From: Codonopsis lanceolata
Lineage: Eukaryota > Streptophyta > Magnoliopsida > Asterales > Campanulaceae
NCBI GenBank assembly: GCA_013146195.2
Contig: CM028379.1
Location: 56,555,693 to 56,619,692 of the forward strand
Direction of reading: 5' to 3'
DNA: 64,000 nucleotides
Part shown: one piece after another, positions 11,446 through 23,816 of the stretch
Layout of the letters: every line of letters starts with the position of its first letter
Position numbering within the stretch: position 1 is the first letter of the stretch
Translations under genes and position numbers: made by a program
The notes under the pieces: generated by a model
What the model was told of the DNA's origin: nothing
Seen by the model: only the letters and a program-made list of their open reading frames with translations
The model's database searches: none

Positions 11446-13394
11446 GGAAAATGTTATCCTTGCAACTAATTATATTACTTTCCTAACAACTAAGTTTTGA
11501 ATAACTGCAAAGTTGTTTTGAACAAAGACATTTTTGTTTTTTTTTTCAAGGCTTAGTTGTAAGGAAATTTATAAAATTAGTTGTAAAGCTAGCAACGTTG
11601 CTGTTATAATTTTCTAATATTTAAATTAAAAATTACATTATTCTCCAAAATGAAATTTAAAATTAATTTAATTTATTTTGTTATCAATGGTTTTCTTCCA
11701 TCAATCTCATCATTCATAGACTCACCACCATTATCACCTCAAATAACACCATTAACTCAAAAATATATTTTTGATTTTTTTTGTCTAATTCTTTACTCCT
11801 TCGTTCAAATTAACCTATATGCAAAACTCATCATTAATAGACCTACCACCACTACAACCTTAAATTTCACTATTTACAAATCCAAATTAATTTTTTTGAA
11901 TTTTCAAATTTGAAGATTGAAACTCATACCGATATGAAGATTTGAAAAATTGATGATTTGGAAATCTAACAATGTCATATTTCACCGAAACCACCATTGT
12001 TATGCTTACAATCACCCCCAAACACCACTCCTAACCCCACCATCACCATCCCTACAATCGCCGCCACCGCCAGTCACCACAACGAAAAAAACGAGTTCAC
12101 CTTGCTTTGCTAAAACGAAAAAATAAAATATCTTTAGCTTAAGTTAAGTCACCATTAAAATTGGATGACAATTAGGGATAACTTGAAATTGTATATATCT
12201 TTAAAAAGTATAATGAAAATTTCGCTCGAAACATAGTATAGTGGTAAAATGTAACAATTAATCAAAAGTATGACCATTTCCCCCCCTAAAAGTTAATTTT
12301 TTTATTTGATTTGATTCCTCTTTTAATTCTTTACTCCTTCCTTCAAAATAACTAATTTGAAAAACTCATCATTTATAGACACATCATCACACAACTTTGA
12401 ATTTCACTTTTTACAAACTCAAATTCAATTTTTTATATTTTTGAATTTTCAAATATTCAAATTGAACCAAAACCCATATGGATATTTGAAAATATAATAA
12501 TTTGGAAATCTCACAATGTTTTACTAACTCGACTGAGTACGAGAGTTTTTGTCATCTTAGAAAATATTGGGTGACATTTGTAACGATAATGGTAAGAGGG
12601 GGAAATTGATAAGAAAATCAAAATATAAGACGAAATGAATAGAATTAAAAAAAAACGTAGGATGATCTATCTTTAAAATAGGTACAAGTCAAGGGATCAA
12701 TTTATTATTTAATTATTCATGAAATTAATTTGCTTATGACAAATTTACTCTTTTGGCCTTAATTCATGGCAAGTGATTTATAATATTTATGGCAATTTTT
12801 TTCTAATCATTATTGTTTGGCATAATAAATTTATGTGTATTGTTCTTAACAAAAGGCACAAATTCATCAAATGATTCTTTATTTTTTTCATCTTCTTGAC
12901 ATTATGACACATTTTCTTAACTTATTTCTCTTATTTTATTCATGGGTAATAACTAAACATGCTACAAATTTGCTTAATATCTCGATACTAACCAACAATT
13001 TTATTACTATATATAGATATAATTTTTCATATAAATCTTATAATGTCTTTCCCGAAAATATTTAAGAAAGTAAAACCATATTATTTTTTTAGTTTCCAAT
13101 AAAGTTATAGTGTCTCAACCGAGTAAGGGTATTTTTGTCATTTTAGAAATATTAGGCGACATTTGTAACTCTCCTGTGAGGTTGGGAAAATTGATAAGAA
13201 AATCAAAATACAAGACAAAATGAATTGAATTAAATAATGTAGGACATAACTTTAAAATAGGTAGAAGTTAAGGGATCAAACTATTATTTAATTATTCATT
13301 GAATTAATTAGTTTATGACAAATTTACTCTTTTTGCCTAAATTAATGGTGAATGATTTATTAAGTTAAAGGGTAGGTTTGTCCATATATTAAGT
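11446..13394. other. AT-rich region with two direct duplications, no gene
   Basis: No supported gene. Two pairs of diverged direct repeats occupy much of it: about 11775-11975 with 12310-12515 (CTCATCATT.ATAGAC, TTTGGAAATCT.ACAATG), and about 12530-12775 with 13115-13345 (TTGATAAGAAAATCAAAATA, TTTATGACAAATTTACTC). Offsets of about 540 and 585 bases suggest one or two rounds of local duplication. Confidence 0.55.
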
Positions 13395-13609
13395 TGTAAG
13401 AGACAACCTACACTTTTATAAGTAGTTAGATTAGTTAGTAGTAATTACCTTATATAGTTCTTTTCTTATTATGTTTCTTTTTTTTTTTTTTTGTATAAGT
13501 TTCTTGTACCCTACTCAAGTGTAACCCTAATTGTAATTCTCTCTATAAATATGTGATTCAATAAATGGAAAAGCTATGCCATTATTCATAAACTTTATTA
13601 GTTTCTAAA
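13395..13609 (+). mobile_element. Copia 5' LTR (copy C1)
   Basis: About 215 bp from TGTAAGAGAC to TTTCTAAA, immediately before a primer-binding site. It aligns along its length with the LTR at 57794-58013 (shared CTTATTATGTT, CTATAAATA, ATTCAATAAA, TTTATTAGTTTCTA), so C1 and C2 are one family. Confidence 0.65.
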
Positions 13610-13621
13610 TGGTATCAGAGC
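13610..13621 (+). promoter_or_regulatory. Primer-binding site (initiator tRNA-Met type)
   Basis: TGGTATCAGAGC directly follows the LTR. It is the usual plant copia primer-binding site, complementary to the 3' end of initiator methionine tRNA. Confidence 0.85.
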
Positions 13622-13677
13622 TCTGCTCCTTAACCCTTGTCTTCTTCCTCTTGCCGCCGCCCTTAACACTTTCAACC

Positions 13678-14546
13678 ATGGCTAATGAAAATCACTCCCT
13701 CACCATTAAAAACCCTCTTGATCTTACACAAACCTTCGACCTCATCAACATCTCTCACCACAACATCACCAAACTCACCTCCACCAACTACATAACTTGG
13801 AAACTCCAAGTTGAGGCCACCCTTATCGGCTATGAACTCTACAAGTTTGTAGACGGCTTACATCCATGTCCGCCTCCCACTGTCCTCGCCAAGGATTCTT
13901 AGAAATCCAAGGATGTTCCCACACCTAACTCGCATTACCAACCATGGATCCGGCAAGACAAACATCTATTTGGTGCTGATGTCGGCTTCCTTTCTACTCC
14001 CTTGGTCCCCTTGATCCAACAGGCCCTCACTACCCGTGATGCTTGGAAAACTTTTGCTCACACCTATGCTCGCCCAACTCGCGGCCACATCAAGCAGATG
14101 AAGGATTATCTCAAGCGAGCATCCAAGGGCACTCAGTCTATTTCCGTCTACATTCAGTCTATCAAAGGTCGGGCTAATGAACTCGCTGCTCTAGGCAAAC
14201 CGCTTGACCACGAGGACCTCATTGAGATCATCCTCAGTGGTTTGGATGATGACTACCGCCACATCGTGGATGTGGTTGAAGGACGGGACACCTCCATATC
14301 ATTTGATGAACTTCATGAAAAACTCATCAATCACGAACTGCTCTTGAAACAGTCTCAGCTCGCGTCCTTCTTACACCCTGCTTTGGCCAATCCTGCTGCC
14401 CCGAGAATCAATAGTTTGTCTGCTCGGCAATCTTCCTCGCAAGCTCGGCATCAGTCCTCGCAACCTCGTAAGCCTTCCCAGTCCTCGGTATCTGCTCCTC
14501 ACCCACAGCGACTATATTTGGGTAAGTGTCAAGCTTGCCGCCAACA
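13678..14546 (+). pseudogene. Copia gag (RE1/RE2-like), truncated
   Basis: The frame opens at ATG 13678 (MANENHSLTIKNPLDLTQ). It contains a copia gag N-terminus with TSTNYITWKLQVEATLIGYE near residues 41-60, then WIRQDKHLFGA and the core LSGLDDDYRHIVDVVEGRD. One TAG at 13900-13902 interrupts an otherwise continuous frame. The protein would package element RNA in cytoplasmic particles. The zinc knuckle is cut after GKCQAC, where the CACTA-type terminus at 14547 begins. The same gag, equally degenerate, occurs on the minus strand at 56751-57724. No pol survives here. The RE1/RE2 assignment rests on recalled motif similarity. Confidence 0.8.
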
Positions 14547-15150
14547 CTACTAGAAAATTGGTTTTACGTGATTGTTGGTTGCGATGGCTTTTGAAACCAT
14601 TACATAATCTTCTTATTCGCGATTGCTTTTATACATCACTTTTCTGCAATTGCCTTATGTATATGCGATTGCTTAACAATCGCCAGTGTCATCACCTTTG
14701 AATATTTGAGGGGAATTAGCAAAAGAAAATAGGCCTCGTGAAAAATAGAAAGGAAATATGATGGTTTTCGTAAGTATGCGACTGTATTTGTAGTCGCAAA
14801 ATTTGACTAATACCGAGCGATGGTTTTACCATCGCATTTATAAATAAAAACAATAAAATATATAAAAATATTTTTTTCGTGATTGTTGGTTGTGATGGCT
14901 TCAAAGGCAATCACTTAATCATCTTTTTTGCGATGACTGTTTCCATTGTTTTTTCTTTAATTGTCTTATATTTATGTGATTGCTTTACAGTCGCTAGTGT
15001 TATCGCCTTTGAATCGACTGTGATGGCTTTTGAAACCATCGCTTAATCTCCTTTTTAGCGATTGCTTTTTTCATCTTTTTTTTCCGTCATCGCGTTATGT
15101 TTATGTGATTGCTTTACAATCGCTAGTGCCATCACCTGAGATTATAAAGA
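14547..15150 (+). mobile_element. CACTA (En/Spm)-type terminus with subterminal repeats
   Basis: Starts CACTACTAGAAAATTGG, matching the CACTACNAGAAAA terminus typical of plant CACTA elements, and breaks the copia gag. Downstream are repeated short motifs in both orientations (GCGATGGCTTTTGAAACCAT, GCGATTGCTTT, TTTACAATCGCTAGTG), including a near-repeat at about 14885-15000 and 15010-15135. The opposite end (CTAGTAGTG) was not found by eye, so the element is truncated or its end lies elsewhere. No transposase is visible. Confidence 0.55.
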
Positions 15151-15320
15151 ATTCAACATAAATTGTATTTTTAAAACATAAACAATTGCAAATGCATCTA
15201 ATGGACGTGTAGTGGTCGATGCGAAATTACTAATTATTTATTACAAAATTAATTGCTTCCTTCGTTCCTAAAAGAGTGTCATGTTTACCCTGATTGAGCA
15301 AAAAATTAAGAAAACATATA

Positions 15321-15583
15321 CTCCATCTATTTTCAAATTATCGTTCTCTTTGTCTCAGCACACTTTTTAAGAAAAATTAATTGACTATATTATAAATATT
15401 GGTGAAATGTGTGATTTTCTTTAATGCCTTTGAACATGTGGTTATAATCAAAGTAGGTAGAAAAACTAAGGGTTAAGTGGTAAAAGTGTTTTTCAATTCT
15501 AAAAGGGAAAGTTTTGAAAGAAAACAATTATTTTAGAATAGACGAAAAATGAAAGGAGAACGATAATTTTAAAACAGATGGAG
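15321..15583. mobile_element. Degraded Stowaway-like MITE
   Basis: Ends CTCCATCTATTTTCAAATTA and its reverse complement AAAACAGATGGAG face inward, with ATCGTTCTC / GAGAACGAT just inside. A TA precedes the left end; the right TA is not clean. Noncoding, about 260 bp, the usual size. Confidence 0.55.
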
Positions 15584-16185
15584 TGCTATAATTGATCAAT
15601 TTTATTATAATATTTAAGAGTGTGTATTTTTTTAAGGATACATATGTGATAATGAGGTCCATCAATTAAAGTGATGATCAAATTAAGGTAAAATGATCAC
15701 TATGAAAACCTTTGGATTATTAAGGACAAATTTCAAAGAAAATATAAATCCATGGTAATTCCAGACAATTCGAAGATTTCTTCTTTGGTACCAATATGAA
15801 CATTGAAAGAGTAATATATAGACACACACACAATACAAACTATTAATGAGACACTCGTGTATGAGTTCATATAGTTGAGTACTACTCATCACAACTTCTA
15901 TTGTTAGCTTATTTCCTTAATTGGGTACATGAATAGAAACATGGTCTATATGACGTCATATTTTGCGGGATGTAGATTACTTGATGAGATGAAAACATGA
16001 TTGATATGACACAATTGCATTAGAGAAGGAGATTGAATTGTAGGAGTTGGTATTCCAGTTAGGTAAACATGGACATTGATTTTTTAAGTTAGATAAATAT
16101 GAACAAACTCTAATTTATTATGACGATGTTTGACATAAGACCCAAAAGAACGACAACGGTTCTACTAGTTGGCCACAAAGTAGAG
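15584..16185. other. No recognisable feature
   Basis: AT-rich DNA without a convincing frame, terminal repeat or RNA gene. Confidence 0.4.
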
Positions 16186-16193
16186 GTCTTGGG

Positions 16194-17230
16194 TAGAGCC
16201 GTCAAACAGGCCAGACAGGGCTGGCCCGGCCAGCCCATGCGTACTTCGGGCCAAAAAATAACTACTTTTTTTTATTAAAAAGTACTCATAAATTAGCTAA
16301 TAAAAATTATGTAGCACATCAAAACACACATACTTATATAGATACTAGTCTAACTTACACAATTATAAAGCAAAAGTGCAACTAAAGAAAACATAAACAA
16401 ATGTAGTAAGTTAAACAATTAAACAAAAGAGAAACTAAAAAAACTATAGTGTTACAGACCAAAGAAAAAATATATGTGCTACTTAAAGGATTTTTTTTTT
16501 TTAAAAGTTATAACCAAATTGAATTTCATCATACTGTTCCCAGTTTTCTAATATGTGTTTTCTAAGGATATACAATGTTTTCGGGTTCTAGTTTGCAAAA
16601 CCATACTAACTAGCAAATTAATGTTTATTTTTTCATTCACCCGACACAATCTAGTATTTAAATTTTATTTCTTATCAAGTTTATACTATTAAGGTTAATT
16701 TTTATTAGCTAATATCAGATAGAGATACCCAATTGAATAGACCAGTTTCGATAAATTACTAACCACAACCATACTAAACTAGATTGGAATTGGAAGATCA
16801 GCTTTAGTTCCTCTTTGTAAATGTCACTTCCATCAATTGAGAATATGAGTTTGAACCAAAAAGAGAACAATGATTTGCTAATAGATCATACTATGTCATA
16901 AATTCATCCAACCAAAAGCAAAAAAAGAAAAAAAAACGTAATATGAATGAATGTCTGATAGTTTTTTTTTTTTTTTTTTAAGTTTTTGCTTTTTAGGTTT
17001 TAGGTTTTAGTTTTTAACTTTTTTAATTAAGTTTAAATTTGTCGATCGTATGATCGGGCCGGGTCTAGCTTTTCGGGCTTTTCAAGTTCAGGCCAAACAC
17101 GACCCACATGCCTATCGGGCCGGGCCAAAGAGTATCGATTTTTTGGGCTTTCTAATTTGAGGCCGAGACCCTTGAAAAATTGGGTAGACTGGACCGGGTC
17201 TATGGATCGGGCTCAATTTTAACAGCTCTA
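16194..17230. mobile_element. Nonautonomous hAT element with 8-bp TSD
   Basis: The ends TAGAGCCGTCAAA and (reverse complement) TAGAGCTGTTAAA form a terminal inverted repeat. The 8-bp direct repeat GTCTTGGG flanks it exactly (16186-16193 and 17231-17238), the duplication length of hAT transposons. GGGCC-rich subterminal blocks (GGCCCGGCCAGCCC on the left, CGGGCCGGGCC on the right) face each other. The 1,037-bp interior is AT-rich and lacks a transposase. Confidence 0.85.
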
Positions 17231-17747
17231 GTCTTGGGCAATGCCCCTTCACGAGCCGCTCGGAAGAAAAGCTTATATTAGCAACATGATTTAGTATTAA
17301 ATCACTACAAGAAAACAAGGCAACTGCAACAAAATATTGCAACATAATTAAATTTAGTTACAAGTTAAAATGTGTAAAGCGTATTCCTATCATGAAAATC
17401 TATTCTAGTTGCGCTCTCATTTTTTTTGAGAAAAAATGGAGGAAGAACGGCGCCTAAATTACAACAATTTTGCAACAATTTTAGGTTTTTATTTTCTAAA
17501 ATTACAATACCCGATTGAAATTAACCCCCATCAAATTTAAAATTCCATACCCTTCGTTCTCTCTCTTGCTCTCGTGTGACTTGTCTCTTCCGGCCTTCTC
17601 TTCTCAAAACCTATCGTCTTCTTCTAGCGCCACACCTCACTGTCATCCTCACTCTCGGATTTAAAGTTGCGGTAGCATGAGTATGGTCAACTGAGTTTAA
17701 CGATTTCACTCCCTCCGAACAAGATATTCTTTACCGATGTATAGCTT

Positions 17748-17750
<3 letters not shown>

Positions 17751-17823
<73 letters not shown>
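17751..17823. repeat. (AT)n microsatellite
   Basis: About 36 uninterrupted AT dinucleotides. Confidence 0.97.
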
Positions 17824-17826
<3 letters not shown>

Positions 17827-18363
17827 CATTTTCTCAAATTAGGGCTCAAATGATGCTGGTGCCGACGTGCTATACCACCCTCACCGGAGGCTATAAGAGT
17901 TTCATAGAAGCATTAAGGCAGTCTCAAAGGTATTATGTTGTTTCCAATTGATTCCAACAGTTGTTGTTTCTTACTGTTTTTCATCATCCTATGAATAAAG
18001 GACAAATGATTTTTTTATTGATTGTTTTTTGCAATTGTTTCTAGGGTTTCATTATTGTAATTAAAAAATACAAAATAATTTGTTAATTGTTTAGAGGAGG
18101 TGGGCTGGGTGTAGCCTAATCAAACTGTTAATTGGTCATGAACGTGGAACCTGCCATGTGTTTGACAAAATGCTTGAAAGAGGTGTGAGTTATGTACAGT
18201 GTGGCAGGTTCTGTAAACTGTTTGAAACGAAAAACTAAGTTAATTTAGTCATTAAGCTTAAAGAACCTACTGAATTGAAAACCAATCATTGATGGTTGCA
18301 CTACAAGCTCTTAGCTCCTATTATTCATGTCCTTACTTTATGGTCACTGAATCTCAATTTCAG

Positions 18364-18716
18364 CTTGAGAAATACATGTTTCACATCCAAAAAACTCCCG
18401 AGCTTTGGAATAAACTATCTAAACATGAACAGAAGTTTGCCAAAAGGTAGGAAAGAAGCTACATGTTTGATCATTTTCTTTCCAACTGCAATAATCTGCT
18501 TCAGATTTGTCATAGAAACTTTTGTTACTTTATGGTTTCAGGTGTACTGATAATATGAAATAGCATTTTGAGCAATTTGTTTTGTCAAAAATGCTTGAAC
18601 GCTACAAGTTCCATTTGAAGCAATCTATAATTACTGAAGATAATGACATGGGTAGTCTCTTTGAACTTGCGAATATAGAAATTGATAATTACGTTCTCCC
18701 AAAAAAGTACAAATAG
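18364..18716 (+). pseudogene. Two-exon gene fragment, product not recognised
   Basis: Exon-like block 18364-18446 follows a pyrimidine-rich TTTCAG and ends at a GTAGG donor. A second block starts at 18542 after GGTTTCAG. Joined, they keep one frame: LEKYMFHIQKTPELWNKL, then SKHEQKFAKRCTDNMK, an in-frame TAG, then HFEQFVLSKMLERYKFHL and a tail ending LPKKYK before TAG 18714-18716. The kept frame across a GT-AG boundary and the charged, helical composition argue for descent from a real gene. The internal stop and absence of a start argue for a broken copy. I do not recognise the family and assign no function. Confidence 0.45.
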
Positions 18717-18941
18717 ATTTAGATACTTTTTCTCAAAGGAATGTGCTTGAACAACTTGGGAAGCTGTAAGTTGTCAAAAGTATTCTTCCTGGCCATAGGG
18801 CTGTAAATTGGCCTGGCCAAGTTTTGAGTGTTCAAGCTAGGCTCTTTTCTTTCTAATCAGGCCTGATATTACTACCAAGCTTGAGTTGCTCACTACATGA
18901 ACAAAGCTATAAACGAGCAAAAGCTTCAAGTAAAAAATATA

Positions 18942-19199
18942 ATCTCTCTGTCCCCAAAAATTATGTAGTTCTCTTTTACCTAGAAAGTTAACCTACAAGA
19001 ATATCAAAATACTATTTTACATACATTTGTTTGTTGTAGGTTATAAAATTTCAATCATTTTGAATGAATATTAAAAAAAATATCAGCAACAATGTTTAGA
19101 ATTTGATAAGAAGAAGTAAACTCTTATAAATCTTGTCAAAGTTTAATAAAGTCGACCAACAAAAGTCAAAGTGAGAATTTTTTTTTTGGATGGAGGGAG
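18942..19199. mobile_element. Stowaway-like MITE
   Basis: Left end ATCTCTCTGTCCCC and right end GGATGGAGGGAG are imperfect inverted repeats bordered by TA on both sides (18940-18941, 19200-19201). 258 bp, noncoding. Confidence 0.6.
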
Positions 19200-19439
19200 T
19201 ACTAATTCATACCATCAACTGAAGTCCCAAAAAAAATAGTTCATTAGGAAGAATCAAACTTTTTAAAAATTGTAGCTTTATTTGTTTGTACTTCAATTGC
19301 ACTATAAATATATCCTTTTCTAGAAATGAGACTATTTTTTATGGGATAAAACAAAGAAAAAAGTGGGACTATTTATATGAGAAGACTCCAATTGGTCATG
19401 GGTTCGGGGTACTTTTGTGCACTTTAATCCTGGGGCCAT

Positions 19440-20142
19440 CCGTAAATTTTAGGGCCTGCCTACTTTACAGACTGATGATTATCAGTCTTATTTGCCTTAT
19501 AATTTTCCTTGGCAACTGTGAGTAATAGGATTGTTATGCCTGGTTTTGAATGGACCTATTGGCGAGTGGAGACAGCTAGTCGCCCTCGCTCCATTAAGGA
19601 GTCTTGCTTGATCCTCCAGGCTAGAGGGAGTTATAAATTTATTTGTGCATGGGTGATGCCCACGACGCATCAATCTGATGTGACGTGGAATTGGGCGGAG
19701 TTAATTTACACCATTTTGAATAAAGGGTCCGTTGATACTGCTAATTTGATCAATCGACAGCTCAGAGGCATGGTTGACAAGACTGAAAAACACGGGATGT
19801 CATTTCCCTAGTCTTATTACCGGTATCTATGCTCGCGCAGGAGTCCAGTGGACTCCTTATTTGGAGCGTATTAGGCCAATGCCTAATGTCACCAAGAAGG
19901 ACGTCACGAATAGGACACGACCACCTTATGCCCGCCACCCTGAATATCTAAGCGAAGACGTTAAGGAGGATCCTGAAGTGGATCCTTTGGAGGAGATTTC
20001 CACCCAATTAGTAGAGGTGCAGCTGGGTCAAGAAGCGATCCAGTAGCGTGTAGACCAGATTCAGGCCAATCAGAACTACTTCTTTGGGTGGCCTGATCAA
20101 TTTTTCCATAATATAGCCACTAAACTCAACATGCCACCTTAA
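19440..20142 (+). pseudogene. Athila-type ORF (putative plant transposon protein domain)
   Basis: Two overlapping frames joined by a frameshift near 19785 read SYKFICAWVMPTTHQSDV, ILNKGSVDTANLINRQL, then FPSLITGIYARAGVQW. This is the pattern I know from Athila retrotransposon ORFs and Pfam's putative plant transposon protein family (recalled, not searched). Stops at 20044-20046 and 20140-20142 break the remainder. It continues toward HFEDKM, and TTGAGGACAAAATG with a run of G follows, a recurrent feature after Athila coding regions. Function of this family is unknown. Reverse transcriptase is absent, so the element is 5'-truncated. A related domain occurs at 27957-28775 and 62192-63345. Confidence 0.6.
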
Positions 20143-22465
20143 ACCGTCCCTGAATGGCATCCTCCTTCGTTACATGGTCCTGGCTCGCAATGAGCCGGCG
20201 CTTAAACGTCATATTCCTTCGTTATGCGGATCTGCCGCTTGTTTTTTGTTCTTTTCCCAAATCAACCCTCTTATCAGTCGGTCCAACATTTTGAGGACAA
20301 AATGAAATTCAAGTTTTGGGGGGGGGGGATTTTAGGTCTTGGGTCCTATCAGGCCCTAGCTTAATGAGAATTGGGAACTTGTTGCATATATCCTGCTATG
20401 TACATTGGACAATTAGTGTCCCTTATATCTCTTCTCCTACCTATTTTCTTGCTTTTGCTTTTTTTAATTTTAGGAGTTGATGCTGGCAAATACAAAAATT
20501 AAGGGAGACACCATTTTAGTTTCTTCCAAACAGATGAGTAGATGGATGCCTTTGTGCACAGCTGTCTGCTTATCCAACCTTATTCCAATTAGCATAAACC
20601 TCCATTTTTAATAAAAAAAATTAAAAAAATTTATTCTCGATTTTGTGTGCGAAAATTCACGTCGAAGATGATATAAAGCTGTGACCTACATGACTCCTTC
20701 CTCGCTCCTTCTGTAATGTACTTTGTTGTGTAAATTTCCTATGATTATACACTCTTTATGTACTCATATCCCACCATTATTGAATGATTTGGATATTTTT
20801 ATTTAACATATAGTACACATTACATTCTCCGTAAGACTACTTTTGTTCACCTTTTTAGGATGAGTAACCGTCTATACACGAGTGTTACATTGAATTGTAA
20901 CTTAGGGTCATTTTTAGGAAAGTAGAAATTTTAGAATTGTCTTGCTAATATATCTCGAACACACTTTTGAATCGTGATTACATGTTAGTCTTTAATTTCC
21001 CTACATCTTTTCTAGCGAATGCTTATGTCAAATACATTAGGAACTGTTCTTCATTTCATATATGCTTATGACATTTATAATTGTATTTCATTTTCTATGA
21101 AATTTTGTATGCTGATTAGGCACTAAGACATGATTTAGGCCATCTTTGGATCATTTGAGCCTTCTAGCTTCCTGACCTATCTATATTTATATCCCTAGTG
21201 TCCGCTTTTGAGCTTAAAAAGAATGGTGTGTCCAAAAGCACATATCGATCCCCGTTTGACTTCATTTCTTAAACTCACATTAACTTAACCCTTTAAAACC
21301 TATACACTTTTGCCTACCTTGGAGAGAGTAGAACTTGGGTTGGGAATTGAAGCTGCATGGGACTGTCATCTTCTTCATTGTATTCTCCATATTCTATCCA
21401 AAAAAAAGAGGAAAAAACAAAACTGAGTGAAGAGACGAAAAATTAAAAGAAAAAGGGGTGCAAAAGAACTCAAATGATGGCATAGCCAAAAAGAAAAAGA
21501 ATATAAAGTGTGGCACTCAGTTTTAAAATAAATAGATAGTAAATTACAAGTTTGGAGGAAGTTTCCCCAAGTCTTTGTCTTTTCAGGTCCTAGCCTAATG
21601 CATGTATCCATGCAATGGAAGCAATGGGGATTTGGGGGGTAGTTGTGCTCTTTCACTTTGAATTCTTTTCCTTCGTTTCGCTACCCTTTTTACCCTTGGC
21701 CTTACATTACAAGCTTAATGAAGTCCTATTAATCTAGTCTCACTTTATCATGCTATATCTTTCTTGAATTTATAATACATGTTTAATTGATCCATGCTTC
21801 ATTTATATACTTCTTGGTAAAGCTCAATGTGTTAGCATAATCTTAGCTATTACAACTAACTGTGACATAAAAGCAGTGTACTCATACATAGGAAGTACAT
21901 GGGATGGATGTATTAGCATTTTTAATTCCTCAATATTATCCCTTTTGTAGAATGACCGGGTATGGATGGTAGATTCTCCTTTTACTTTTGCACACATTTT
22001 TAATTCAAAATATTAGAGAATGAATGTTGTGCTTTGCTTGATTAAACTGTCTAAGTTTGGAAATGCTATATGAGTGGGTGTTCACACAGTTGAAAAATCA
22101 TAGTACTATTTGCATAATGGAATGAATCCATTTGGTAATGGGAGTAGTCCTTACACATGCATAGAACGTTCCTTGAGACAATCCTTAATTTTCACATTGT
22201 TCAGATTTGCGAATAAAAACTAAAAGATTTTGTTTATTTGTTTATTTTTCCTTTCTTAGTTTAGCTTTAAATGCTTTTGTATTTATCTGCATAGTTGAGT
22301 CGCTCTTTTGAGTCTCCTTCAGTTTTTGGGTTCCTAGAGGAGTGTAAATAGTGTCACCATCCAAAAAGATTTTCTTTTTTATTTTAATTACTTTAATTGT
22401 TTATTTACTGCTTTTAATTTTATTTATTTATTCGTGGACGAGCAAAGTCTAAGTTTTTGGATATT
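20143..22465 (+). mobile_element. Athila-type internal 3' region (copy A2)
   Basis: Noncoding DNA between the ORF and 3' LTR. A G-rich tract (TTTTGGGGGGGGGGG) lies at about 20316-20329. Much of 20870-22440 is homologous to 2114-3980 in reverse orientation. It ends in AAGTTTTTGGATATT beside the LTR, equivalent to the polypurine tract of copy A1. Confidence 0.65.
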
Positions 22466-23816
22466 TAATAGATGTGTTTTATATGCATCTATTGTGTATT
22501 TATTCCTACTTAAATTGTGTTTTTCCACGAGTTTTCAAGCTAATAAAATGGGTTTGTAGTGTTTTTTAAGTTTCAGATTGAATTTGATAAGATAGATGAA
22601 TTGTGCGCCTTATTTCCTTATATTGAAGATTCCAGGGACCTGAGTGAAAATACTGGGAATTCAAAGCAAAAAAGATGGAAGAATGATCAAGCACTCGCTT
22701 GCTCATTATGTTAAGCGGCTGCACATTTTCTAGTAAGGTGGATTCAAGTTTTAGCAGCTAAGCGGTCGCCCAGCCCCGTATGCCAAGCGATCACTTGCCT
22801 TTAAGTTCCAGCCAAGATCAGTTGATTAAGCGCTCGCCTGCTCCCATTTTCTGAGCGACTGCCCATTTTCCAGTAGCATCTGTCCGTGAAAAGGCCTTCG
22901 AGCGCTTGTTGAGTAAAGTGGCCAAGCGACCGCTTGGCCCCGTTTTCAGTAATGTCTCTTTTTGTAAATTCTCAGATTGTATCAACCTAGTATAAATACA
23001 ACCCTAGTAGTTTAGGTTTAGGTATCGGTTTTTGGGTTCGTTTTTGGTACTCTTTAACCAAGAAACGTCAAACCTTGTAGAGATTGCTTTATTATTTTGG
23101 AGATAGCTCATGCGTTCTTCATCCATCATCCGTTGTTCATCATCCGTGATGAACTAAGCACATATTTCTAGGAATTTGGAGGTAACTTGTATCAAAACTT
23201 ATGTTTCAATATTATCATTGGTCTGCATTGAAACTCTTACATAATGGATGTGCTAGTGAATGTGTAGGCTCTTGGATATAATGAAGTACACAATCTGAAT
23301 CCATAAGTTATACACTGGCCAACCTAATTGGTAAATAGATATTTCTGATTCCTAATCGGGCTAAAGTCTAGATCTAGGATCGCGTGAGTTCTTAAAGAAC
23401 TTAATGGACCCTTAATTACTGTATGGACGGATCAAAAAAGAACAGTTAAAGCGGGGTACTAAGTATTGCAAACTGTGATCCAAGCGTCTCAATCTTTACA
23501 TAACTTAACGAACCCATAATTAACTGATACTTTAGCCTATTGATCATAAGACGCGATACAAGTGACTCCTAATTCCTAGAATCCTTTCACATATAATAAT
23601 CTTCATTAATTAGTGATTTTTGCACACAGTTAATTCTTCCCTTAAATTAGTTTAAATTGCTAGTAATTAGTTTAATTATTTTTAAAAACCAAACCTCCCC
23701 TTTAGGTAAATTATCTATATTTTTTTTCCTGCTATCCTGATTGTGTTCTTTCTCCCTGAGTTCAACCCTTGCTATTGTTGACTCGTGCACTTGCGAGGTA
23801 ATTTTATAACACATCA
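22466..23816 (+). mobile_element. Athila-type 3' LTR (copy A2)
   Basis: About 1.35 kb starting TAATAGATGTG (TG mutated to TA; copy A3 has TGATAGATGTG) and ending ACACATCA. TATAAATAC lies at 22990-22998. The 3' half matches A1 (TGATGAACTAA, GGAGGTAACTTGTATCAA, CTTGCGAGG). Its end abuts Sirevirus-like RNase H sequence, so A2 appears inserted in that gene. Confidence 0.75.
22920..22939. promoter_or_regulatory. Palindrome with GCG-NN-CGC centre in LTR U3
   Basis: Perfect 9-bp arms GGCCAAGCG and CGCTTGGCC around AC, about 50-70 bp upstream of TATAAATAC. Partial versions (AAGCGGTCGCCC, AAGCGATCACTT, AAGCGCTCGCC) recur between about 22690 and 22910. Confidence 0.55.

Larger units (their letters stand above)
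17303..18790 (+). mobile_element. CACTA-type terminus followed by gene-like fragments
   Basis: CACTACAAGAAAACAAGG at 17303 is a second CACTA-type terminus. Next come a UTR-like CT-rich stretch (about 17550-17640), a long AT dinucleotide run and exon-like blocks at 18364-18716. The other terminus was not found, so whether the gene fragments lie inside the element is inference. Confidence 0.35.
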
